From: Mortierella alpina
Taxonomy: Eukaryota > Mortierellomycota > Mortierellomycetes > Mortierellales > Mortierellaceae
DNA length: 64,000 bases
Assembly: GCA_029449245.1 (NCBI GenBank)
Contig: JANATF010000002.1
Location: forward strand, 1,674,001 to 1,738,000
Reading direction: 5' to 3'
This document shows, one piece after another, positions 11,708 through 21,536 of this stretch. Numbering within the stretch: position 1 is the stretch's first letter; every line of letters begins with the position of its first letter. The position numbers and the translations under genes are program-made. Under the pieces are notes generated by a model. It had not been told where the DNA came from. It made no database searches and saw only the letters and a program-made list of their open reading frames with translations.

Positions 11708-12824
11708 TCAAGCACGCTCGCACTCCGCCTGCTGGCGTCGGTTGACCTCAGCCATGGTCAGAGAGCCATCATGGAGGCCACGGATCGTCGCCGTCACCAG
11801 GTCAAACGTCTCAAAGGCAGTAAATGGGATGCTGTGTGCTCTGCAGTACTTTTCCAAATCCCTAGTAACCAAAAAAGAAAAGATGCCTTCGGGTGAATAT
11901 ATCTCGGCGAAATATACATATACAATTGCATATTGCATTTCCAAGGGGTAGATAGAGGACGAGGCTTGGGACTTCGTTTACCTTCCTCTCCTTGCAAACA
12001 GAACATCCGCCTCGCGAGCAGCACTCAGATCCGAAACGCCGTCGCCACAGAACACAACAACGTGCTCCTCCTCACTCTCAGGCTGCGTCTCGCCAGCCAG
12101 TTCACGCGCCTTCTGGCGCTCCACCAGATCCTTCTTGAACAGCTGCCTCGACTCCCGGATACAAACAGACTTGTCGTGGCTGTGAGGAGAATCATCCCGG
12201 TAGCTCACAATCCACTTTCGACCCTCCACTCGGCCATAGTTTGCGAGGACCGTCATCCTTTCAGCCTCGGCTTCGCCCAGATGCCAACCCATGTAGGCTT
12301 TGATAATGTTGTCCAGTCCACACGAGACGATCGAAAAGGGGATCTGGTGCGATTGAACGTGCTTGTAAAACTCGAGAAAGCCAGGGTCAAGAGGCACAGG
12401 GCGGAGAAGATCGAGACCCTCCTTCTCCGTGAGGTCCACGCTTGACCACCAAATGTCCATACCCTCACTATTTGTTTTTTTTTGGAGGGTGCAGCGTAGG
12501 TGGCGGGGCGGTGCAATCAAGGGGAAGAAAAGTCGTTCACCTGTTAGCCAATCGATCAGATACATATTCAGGGGGAGGGGGGGAGACAGTTTTGACGGCC
12601 AGCGATGCATCACACCAGCAGTTGCGCAGAAAGGGTTGAAAGCAAATACAAAGCAGTGTGGAAGTATGAAAGTGTCCGTACAGAAAGGTCAGCTCGTGGT
12701 TCAGAATCTGGACGTCCATAGCCTTGCGCTTCTCGGTGCCCAAGCCCGAATCAATCAGGATGCAGCCAGTGTCCTGGAGACTAATGGTGCCGTCGAAATC
12801 AGAGAATACTTCAATGCGAGTCAT
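11708..12824 (-). CDS. HAD-superfamily phosphatase, Pyp1/MtnX-like
   Basis: Exons 12824-12682, 12467-11982 and 11861-11708 give 260 residues. The N-terminus holds the HAD nucleophile motif SDFDGT (D9 and D11). SIVSCGLDNII near residue 105 is motif II, and VVFCGDGVSDLSAA near residue 190 carries the Mg-binding aspartates of motif IV. Size and order match the small fungal phosphatases related to the methionine-salvage enzyme MtnX and yeast Pyp1 (Ynl010w), which removes phosphate from sugar and polyol phosphates. The substrate cannot be read from the sequence. Both junctions keep the frame: HELTF|LEGMDIWW and FARRGR|DLEKYC. It is transcribed toward the CA microsatellite region. Confidence 0.85.
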
Positions 12825-13167
12825 GACTGTGATTAGAATGGTAATGCAAGAATGCGAGGGTATGAATGGATGGATGTGTATGCACAATGGAATAGAATGC
12901 AAAGGAGGACGAGGACTAAAGCGAATGTAAGTCCTCCGCTGCCTTTTGTACATATTTTTGCCATACGTCAGTGGTCTTTCTGGCCCCAGTTTTCAAGCCT
13001 GCATCCGGCGTCACCAAAAATAGCAAATTACTACGCCGTGGACCTAAGATCAAGACTCAAAAAGCATACCAAAGCACACTACGTGGCCCGTTCAAGGCCA
13101 ACCGGAAGTGCATCATTCAATGAATAGTCTAAAGACCAAAAAAAACAAAAGGTGCAAAAAATAGCTT
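12825..13167. other. Promoter of HAD phosphatase / 3' flank of scramblase
   Basis: Short gap between two leftward genes. Nothing recognised beyond ordinary flanking sequence. Confidence 0.4.
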
Positions 13168-15035
13168 CTATAGCAAGTCGCCCCAATCGAATCCACCACC
13201 TCCGCCGCCATCCCCGCCGCCGCTATTGCCGCCTCCTAACCAAGAGTCTCCAGAATCGTCGTTCGAGCCGCTGTCCTCGCTCCAGACATCCTCGCCCCAA
13301 TCATTTGTAGCCCCGCCTGCAGGGACATCATCGCCCCATGAGCTTTCTCCAGCAGCCGGTGGCGGCGTTGATGGCATGGGTGGAGAAGCACCACCGACGC
13401 CTGCACCTGCAGCAACGTCCCCAGCTGCTGCACCTCCTAGAACCTGCCCTGCTCCTGCTCCTGCTCCTGCACCGATCACGGTGCCCATTGGGTTGTCCGA
13501 ACTACTGCTGGGAACTGGGGCCGGCCCACCTCCTCCACCCATCATCATGGGGATCGGCATGATACCGCTATAGGGCATATAGGGCGTAATCAGGGTTAGC
13601 ATCAAAAACACCCAGCCAAAAGTCAGATCGCGAAATCACGAAAACACAACAACGCGAACACTTACCCATTGCCAGAGTGCCGCGAAAAGTAGTCAAAGTC
13701 GATGCTGACAGCGCATGCCAGCATAATGGCTCTCTGGTCGAGCGTGAGGCCGCCTCTGCTCTCAAGCACGGCCAATGCCTGCTTATCCTTGTCAGCCTGA
13801 ATATTTTTGGCATCCTGCAGCATTTGCTCATTATCAGAGGACGGCGTGGACGCTGTTGAATTGGTACTCGTTGCGCCCAGACCCTGCTCTTGCTGCAAGT
13901 CCTGGATCACTGCGGCATCGAATCGAAGCGCATACTGTCCAGAGTCCGTGAACAGCTCCCGCGCAAATCCGACAAAGTTCCGGTTGACACTTGCCATCTT
14001 TTGACCCTGCTCGTCCTGCATGTCAAAGTCCAGAGCCAAGAACCCGCCATCAATGTGCGCAAATTGAACTCGGTTCAAACCCTCGCCATCCTTGGCTCGT
14101 TCCGTTGAGATGGCTGTCGTCCGGCTGTCCTTTTCCATAGTGTCCGGATCGGGTTGCTCTAACGTGAACAAGTTGTATCTCCTGCGGATCAAATGCCACT
14201 CCTGTTGCACCTCTCCGATCAGACGATCATCTGGCGTGGAGACCATGATCTTTGAGTTGATGATGGTAAATCCACGGTGAATTTTTAATACTTCATTCCC
14301 CTCCAGATCCAAAACCGAAGCCTTGAAGGGGCGGTGGGTGCCAAAAAGTTGTCGACTCATCGCCTTCACCATGGTGGTATCCTCCTCTGCAATGTAACCG
14401 ATCGGTGTTCCTGAGGGATCGACGATGGCGTATTTGTTGGCTTGCTCGAATCCAACCAACACTAGAAAAGCAGTTTTTTCGGTATTATTTAGCAAAGGAA
14501 GCCTTCTTTTTTTTTGGTGAAAACTACCGCAGCTTGTGACATCCTTACCATTCATCATTTCGATTTGGCGTGTCATGATCATGGCAGGCTGTGCAAGCAA
14601 CTTGGCTGCTACATGATGTGGCTGCAGGACACCGTAGGGATCCTCAGGCACGACTGCAGGCGTGGCTGCAATGTCTAAACCTTGCACAGTATTGCTCAAT
14701 GCCTGCTCCTGGACAGCGCTCTCTACAGCTGATCCTGTGCTGTTCAGCGTAGAAGCCGCACCAGCCAAAGGCGCCGCCGGTGATCCGGATCCGTGCGGTA
14801 CAGTATGAGATCCTGCGCTGGCTCTGGAAGGAGCAGTCGTCCGCGGGGTGATACGTCCTCCACGTGTGCTGGCGTGGGATCCTATTGCGCGTGGGCGCCG
14901 GAGTGATGAGTAGTGGTTGTAATTGTGGTTCAGACGAGAAGGGCCATGGCGAAAAGTGATCGAATTCCGTGTGCGGGTTTGTGCAAGCACGAACGATGCA
15001 AGCGAGGTTGCGGCCCTGTTAATCTTCGTTGCCAT
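13168..15035 (-). CDS. Phospholipid scramblase family protein (Aim25-like), mitochondrial
   Basis: Exons 15035-14549, 14461-13666 and 13567-13168 give 560 residues. The N-terminus (MATKINRAATSLASF) is rich in Arg, Ser and Thr and almost without acidic residues, as expected of a mitochondrial presequence. The scramblase domain spans about residues 130-420: RQIEMMN joins LVGFEQANKYAIVD across the first intron, followed by VMVSTPDD-like strands, EVQQEWHLIRRRYNLF, VNRNFVGFARELFTDSGQY and LTLDQRAIMLACAVSIDFDYF near the end. This order is shared by yeast Aim25 and animal PLSCR proteins. The last exon adds a Gly/Ala/Pro-rich tail with an acidic, Trp-containing end (FDWGDLL), which is not part of the conserved domain. 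The in vivo activity of this branch is not established by sequence. Confidence 0.88.
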
Positions 15036-15770
15036 AGGGAGCGTGAACAGTACTGCGTGCTGCTGTCACTGTTTCTCAGGTGTGCGAGTGTGCTGGATGT
15101 GTCCTGGAAGTGAATGAAGGGTTTGAATGTAAGAGATCTGTTGCACGGCTGCCGCGGCAGCCACGGCTTTTGAGTATCCACATATCTCCGCGCTACCGAT
15201 CACGGTGCTTGCGTGGAGGTGACGCAAAGCCACACGGCCACAAAAGACGAACCAAGCGGTCATCCTGGATGGGTGCAAGGATCGATGACTATGTCAGCGA
15301 GTGCTGCGCAAGCCAACTGAAAAGTTCGTTTAGGCTTGGATATGGGGTGATGGAGGGGCGATAAAAGACTCAGAGTCTTCGATATCACGACTCTAAAGTG
15401 TGAGTGTGTACTGCTACAAGGAATATACTTCAATGCCACTTCTGCGCAGGACGTAGCTTGCTGACGAGAGAATAACCACCTGGCTAAGGGAAGTACACAA
15501 GATCCCTGGCTAGAATTTGTCATTCGCATTCCTCGACCGCGGTCTAGCAAGCCCCGTGGAATTTAAAACTGAACTGCCCGCGCAACGGGTCTATTCCGTC
15601 CCCGATCTGACCAACGCGAACTCTTCCCTTTTCTTTCTTCGCTCCCACAAACCCACAAGCACACAAACACACCACCCAAAAGGAAAACCTTTTCGTTTTC
15701 GATCTCCGTACTTCGCCTCTAGGAAGAACGTCGCTCTTGAAAGCCCCACGATACGGTAACGAGTATCATC
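15036..15770. promoter_or_regulatory. Divergent intergenic region (scramblase / CoA-transferase)
   Basis: 735 nt between a leftward and a rightward gene, so both promoters should lie here. No clear TATA box or repeated motif was identified. Confidence 0.4.
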
Positions 15771-17351
15771 ATGTTCACTTACGCAGCTGTAAATAATCAC
15801 GAAGACTTGCTAGCCGTAGTGGATGGTCTGCTGCAAGAGGCCGGCCTAACGCGCAATGATTTCGGCGGCGAAATATCGTTCGCGGGGATGGATCCCATCC
15901 GTCCAACCCACATCAAGGTCGCTTGCGCTTCGGCGGCTGTGAGCGGTGCTAATGCGATCGCCTCTGCCATCATTTGGAAGAAGCGTTCAGGCCAAAGCCA
16001 AGATATCCACATCGATCTTCGGAAGGCCTATGTCACCCAGAGTCCCTGGCAAGATATTCTCGCTCAATGCACGTTGGTGAATGTAGGTTATTGGATAGAA
16101 ACGCCATTTGTGATCCAGAACAGTGCACAAACTCTCAAGATGTCCTGCAAGCAATCCGTTTCTATCGTGCAAGCTACTGACTCCTCTGTGAACTAGGGCA
16201 CACCGCAAATGATGGGCGGAAATGTTGGTGAGCTGGGTAGCCACATCTTGCCGACGAGGGACGGACGTTTCGTTATTTTGACCTCTCTTTATGCCTCCAA
16301 CACCGAAAGAGTCATGCGCTTGCTTGACAGTGGCACGCTGCCCAAACAGCTTGAGCGTGCAACGCGAAAATGGGATGCGTTCGACCTCGAGAACGCGGCG
16401 CAGGATGCATCCGTGCCGTTAGCTGTTTGTCGAACCCGAAAGGAGTACCAAGCCAGCGAACAATATCAGCGCCACGCCGCAGCACCGCTCATCCATATCG
16501 AGAAGATTGGTGACAGCCAACCCGAACCATTCCCACCTGGATCTCGGCCGCTCTCGGGGATCCGAGCCCTAGGTATGGTACATGTGGTCGCTGGGCCAAC
16601 AGTCTTGCGACAGCTGTCTGCACAAGGGGCGGATTGCCTCAATCTCAACACCCTGAACTGGATCGAGGAGCCTACCTTGTTTTGGCAGTGTCAAGCGGGT
16701 ATTCGCCAGGCTTATCTCGACGCACGCATTGACGAGAGCAAGAAAGCCATCTACAATCTTGTCAAGGACGCGGACGTGTTTGTTGAGAATCTACGTCCAC
16801 ATTTGGCAGATCAGCAAGGGTTTTCGGCGGAAACCTTGGCACAATATCGACCCGGAATCATTTACGTGAGGGTCAAGCTAAACACGCCAACTGGGCCTTG
16901 GGCTGATTGGTTGGGGTATGACTTTACAGCAGCTGGACTCACTGGAATGTTGTGCGATATCGGATCCGCGGATCAACCTCAGCTACCGCACGGTGTGAAC
17001 GTGGTATGCGACTTCTTAACTGGCTACTTGGGGTCCATTGGGGTCCAAGCTGCATTGCTACGACGCGCTGCGGAAGGTGGTAGTTATCGGGTGACAGTAA
17101 CCTTGTCGCAAACAATCATGTTTGAGCAAGCACTTGGGCTGGTCGACAACAGCGTGCTTCTTAACTTGGATACGTTGGGACCCGAACACAAGCCGATGGA
17201 GCCCAATCTCCAGACAGGACAGACCGCGTTCGGGGAGTTCACCCGTCTTGGCTCTCAGGTGGAGATGTCTGAGACTCCAGAGTATTGGGCGGATCCGATC
17301 ATCTCCCCTATAGGCGCATCCAAACCAGAATGGCTTCCTCGTACGAGTTAG
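15771..17351 (+). CDS. Family III (CaiB/BaiF) CoA-transferase
   Basis: Two exons, 15771-16076 and 16197-17351, give 486 residues; the junction joins ILAQCTL to GTPQMMGGN in phase 0. The second half begins LSGIRALGMVHVVAGPTVLR, the fungal version of the family III opening, and continues with DVFVENLRPH, PGIIYVRV, WLGYDFTAAGLTGM and VCDFLTGYLGSIGVQAALL. The Asp in the CDFLTGY segment (about residue 374) aligns with the catalytic Asp that forms the acyl-anhydride in formyl-CoA transferase. The first half resembles the C-terminal portion of the same family, so the protein reads like a circularly arranged or tandem-module enzyme. The acid substrate is unknown. Only one intron, unlike most neighbours, and the family is mainly bacterial, so ancient transfer is possible but unproven. 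It directly precedes the tandem array. Confidence 0.82.
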
Positions 17352-17559
17352 TATGCAGTTCAAAGCAAGTGGTCTGTTTTATTTTTGGGGCAATCGAGCA
17401 ATGAATCATTCTTTTTTCAAGTTCTCAACTACCGCCCAAGAGGAAGGATACTCGATGGGTGCTTACAAAAGCATTGAATATTGATTGGTGCATCTGATAA
17501 CAGCCGTTAATGTAGTCATGATCGGGTTTGAAAATATTCCGAAGGAAAATAACATAGGC

Positions 17560-20550
17560 GCCTGAGTGTGCAGTTCCTCTCATCCGTGCGTCTCATTGGC
17601 CAATCGAGCCCTGTTCTTGCGAATGTCCGTCAAAACGCTTGTAATGGGTTGCTACCAGCACCGTGGGCTTGTCCAGAAGGAGCTCGATAGTCCGAGCTGC
17701 TTGAATCGCAATTATAACCCAGTTCAAAAATTGGCAAGATTCGCGTTAAACAATTTTCCACCGCAAAGGGCCTTACTCTTGGGGAAAAGGTCGATTCCGC
17801 AACTCAGATGGTGAAGATGAGTAAACCAAGAAAACAGTGCCTGTCGTGATGTAACACGCTCCCGAGGCTCGAGAATAGTGGCTGGAATGATCAGGCGACA
17901 AAAACACCATTAGTAAACTGAGGTCATATAATTCACGATTCTGCTATGACATCGAACCCTAGGTACCGCAATGGCACTCGATGGCTACCTGGCCGTCCGG
18001 GTAGCGGTACCAGGCACTCAAAGCGATCCGCGAGGACTCCGTGGCGCGCTGCATGGTATTTATACAGCATCATAGACTATGTCATTTAGCATTGTGCACA
18101 AACCTAAAATTAGCACTGACCCGCTGTGCCTGAGTTCCTATGCCATATGGGCCATAGCATCCATATGGTGCCTCTTATTGGCCGATCAGACCCGGATCTT
18201 GCAGATGCCCGTCGACTAGTGCCGAAATGCGTATAATGCGATGCTACCAGTACGGCGGGCTTGTCCAGAAGGAGCTCGATCTTCCGAGCCGCTTGAATCG
18301 CTATTATAACCAAATTCAGGAATCGTCGACATTCGCGCTTCACAATTTATGATTCAGCTCAAACATTCACCATCGCAAAGGACCCTACTCTTGATGAAAA
18401 GACTGATTCCGCAACTCAGATGGTGAAGATGAGTAAATGAAGAAAACAGTGCCTGTCGTGATGTAACACGCTCCCGAGGCTCGAGAAAAGTGGCTGGAAT
18501 GAGCAGGCGACAAAAACACCATTAGCAAACTGAGGTCATATAATTCACGACTCCGCTATGACATCGAACCCTAGGTACCGCAATGGCACCAAATGGCTAC
18601 CTGGTACCCCGGGTAGCGGTACCAGGCACTCAAAAAGCGATCCGCAAGGACTCCATGGCGCGCTGCATGGTATTTATACAGCATTATCTGTCATTTAGCA
18701 TTGCGCACCAACCTAAAATTAGCACTGGCTCGCTGTGCCTGAGTTGCCATGCACCTGCATATGGGCCATTACCAACCGTATGGCGCCTCTTATTGGCCGA
18801 TCAGGGCTGGTTCTTGCAGATGCCCGTCGACTAGTGCCGAAGTGCTTATAATGCGATGCTGCAGGCACGGTGGGCTTGTCCAGAAGGAGCTCGATCGTGC
18901 GAGCCGCTTGAATCGCTATTATTACCAAATTCAGGAATCGTCAACATTCGCGCTTCACAATTTATGATTCAGTTCAAACATTCACCATCGCAAAGGATCC
19001 TACTCTTGATGAAAAGACCGATTCCGCAACTCAGATGGTGAAGATGAGTAAACCAAGAAAACAGTGCCTGTCGTGATGTAACACGCTCCCGAGGCTCGAG
19101 AAAAGTGGCTGGAATGAGCAGGCGACAAAAACACTATTAGCAAACTGAGGTCATATAATTCACGACTATGCTATGACAGAGAACCCTGGGAACCGCAATG
19201 GCACCAAATGGCTACCTGGTGCCCCGGGTAACAGTACCAGGCACTCAAAGCGATCCGCAAGGACTCCGTGGCGCGCTGCATGGTGTTTATACAGCATTAT
19301 AGACTATGTCATTTAGCATTGCGCACAAACCTAAAATTAGCACTGACCCGCTGTGCCTGAGTTCCTATGCCATATGGGCCATAGCATCCATATGGTGCCT
19401 CTTATTGGCCGATCAGACCCGGATCTTGCAGACACTCGTCGAATAGTGCCAAAATGCTTATAATGCGATACTGCCGGTGCTGTGGGCTTGTCCAGAGCGA
19501 GCTCGATCGTCCGACCTGCTTGAATTGCAATTATAACCAAATTCAGGAATCGTCGACATTCGCGCTTCACAATTTATGATTCAGTTCAAACATTCACCAT
19601 CGCAAAGGGCCCTACTCTTGATGAAAAGACTGATTCCGCAACTCAGATGGTGAAGATGAGTAAACCAAGAAAACAGTGCCTGTCGTGATGTAACATGCTC
19701 CCGAGGCTCGAGAAAAGTGGCTGGAATGAGCAGGCGACAAAAACACTATTAGCAAACTAAGGTCATATAATTCACGACTCTGCTATGACAGAGAACCCTG
19801 GGAGCCGCAATGTCTCTCAATAGCTACTGAGTGGTCTAGCCAGCGGTGCCAGGTACTCACTGCAATCCGCGAGGACTCTCTAATGCGCTGCATGGTGTTT
19901 ATACAGCATTATATGTAGTTTTGCACAGCTCGCAAACCTAAAAAAGAGCACTGGCTCACAGTGCCTGAGATTCCAGGCACCAGCATATGGGCCACAGCAT
20001 CCATATGGCGCCTCTTATTGGCCGATCAGGGCCGGTTCTTGCAGATGCTCGTCGAATAGTGCCGAAATGCTTATAATACGAAACTGCCGGTACGTTGGGC
20101 TTGTTTAGAATGAGCTCGATCGTCCGAGCTGCTTGAATTGCAATTATAACCAAATTCAAGACTCGGCAACATTTGCCGTCGCAGAGGGCCCCACTCTTGG
20201 TGTAAGGGCCGATTCCGCAACTCAGATGGTGATGATGAGTAAACCAAGAAAACACTGCCTGGCATGATGTAGCACGTTCCGGAGGCTCGAGACAAGTCGA
20301 TGGAATGAGCAGGCGCCAAAAACCTCAATAGCAAACTGAGGCGAGATGATTTACGACACCGTATGACAGAAAGTCCTGGCTACCGCAATGGCACCCGATG
20401 GCTACCTGGCGGTCCGCAACAGTGCCAGGCACTTCGTGCGATCTGCAAGGGCTCTGTGGCGCGCTGTATGGTCTTTATACAGCATTATAGACAATGCCAT
20501 TAAGCATTGCGCACAAACCTAAAATATGCACTGATCCGCTGTGCCTGAGC
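17560..20550. repeat. Array of five ~0.6 kb tandem repeat units
   Basis: The motif GTGCCTGAG and its surroundings recur at about 17564 (variant), 18126, 18735, 19353, 19961 and 20541, marking five units of roughly 562, 609, 618, 608 and 580 nt. Other landmarks repeat in order in each unit: a block with TTGGCCGATCAG, GGGCTTGTCCAGA, AACTCAGATGGTGA, CAGTGCCTGTCGTGATGTAAC, GGTCATATAATTCACGA and TTTATACAGCAT. Units 2, 3 and 4 are nearly identical, while units 1 and 5 are clearly more diverged, as expected if unequal exchange homogenises the middle. Open frames inside are short (about 65-100 codons), and one minus-strand frame recurs in four units (see findings). No rRNA, tRNA or transposon protein was recognised. 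No relation to the flanking CoA-transferase gene is visible. Confidence 0.9.
18573..18623. repeat. Interrupted inverted repeat (hairpin) inside repeat units
   Basis: In this unit GGTACCGC, then GCTACC, faces GGGTAGCGGTACC about 25-35 nt later, so the right arm can pair with both left pieces. The preceding unit (about 17960-18012) keeps the same arms. Later units (about 19189, 19801 and 20378) have lost much of the pairing. Confidence 0.6.
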
Positions 20551-20710
20551 TACAGTTTTATGTGCGTGCGACATTCTGGCGTTGACTAATCTTGGGACGT
20601 TCTTTAGCATGATTTGTCCCTCTCGTTTCTTGGCACAAAAACAGCGTTAAGACTCCTCCTTTCTGCTTTTTCATAGCTCGTAGTATGTTAACGTAGACCC
20701 TCGCCGTCCT

Positions 20711-21456
20711 TCAGTCATACTGCAGCTTGATGCTGAGAGTATCAGGAAGTAGAGGACGGAGTTCACGAAATATGCCAAACATACTGTACCGACGAACGAG
20801 TACACTTGAGCCTTGAGCGAGCGACCCCTGAAAAAAAAAACTAACATTTCCCTCGTCTAGACAGCTAATAAGCTGCGTAAGCTCGTAAGCGACGCGTTTC
20901 TTCAAATGCATGTCGGAATCGCATGAACTGTGGACATGGAGCGCGTCGTTTTAGTAGTGTTTAAAAGAGAAAGAGTGCCTTCATGGCCACTCCGACGCGC
21001 ACTCAAGATTTGACGCCGTTTGAAGGATCAATACAATGTGTTCAAGTGATCTTCTGCACTTCCTCTCCTGTCCTCGAACTCTGTCCTTCTACAAGGGTTT
21101 CTCATACCTCTTGAACAACTCCAATGGTAATCTTCCGGTGTATAATAATGCCTTTTGCTGATAACGCATTACATAACTGCCACCCATAACATAGTTGAGT
21201 CAGCTGCAAGTTCTTTCGCGTTTTCTCGCGTTCTCTCGGTACCATCATTTGCTCTTAGAGTTGCGCTCAAAAACCCAGAGTATTCTTGTAGTTCCCACAC
21301 CGCGTCTTTAAAGAGATCACTTTTTGTAGGGTAGCACACAGCAATGGCCATTTTCAATGCGTGGTACATCAGAGATGTATTACACAAAGAATCTATAATG
21401 GCAGTAATAGTATTCTCTCTCTCCAGCAAAAGCATACATGCCTCCATCCTGACCAT
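20711..21456 (-). CDS. Unrecognised helical protein, two exons
   Basis: Exons 21456-21173 and 20927-20711 join across AT|GTAATG...CCACAG|T to an open frame of 166 residues (junction LWVAVISCDSD). I do not recognise the family. The first half (MVRMEACMLLLEREN, SLCNTSLMYHALKMAIAVC) looks alpha-helical, with a spacing reminiscent of armadillo-type repeats, but that is a weak impression. The start lies only 80 nt downstream of the stop of the next gene on the same strand, so it could be a tail remnant of a larger gene, an alternative 3' part of that transcript, or an independent small gene. It directly borders the tandem array. Codon usage and splice signals are plausible but not decisive. Confidence 0.35.
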
Positions 21457-21536
21457 CGAACCAAACTGCACAGATCTACGCCAAGTCAAACAAAAGGTCA
21501 GATAGGGTAACTCTTTATTAGAGTCAGCGGCGCTCC

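Noticed and set aside
11180-11896. Long plus-strand frame of 238 codons
   Set aside because: Composed of GA and CA microsatellite translations and antisense to the last exon of the HAD phosphatase.
17560-20550. Repeat units as rRNA spacer, 5S genes or CRISPR
   Set aside because: No rRNA sequence recognised; a 0.6 kb period and eukaryotic context exclude CRISPR.
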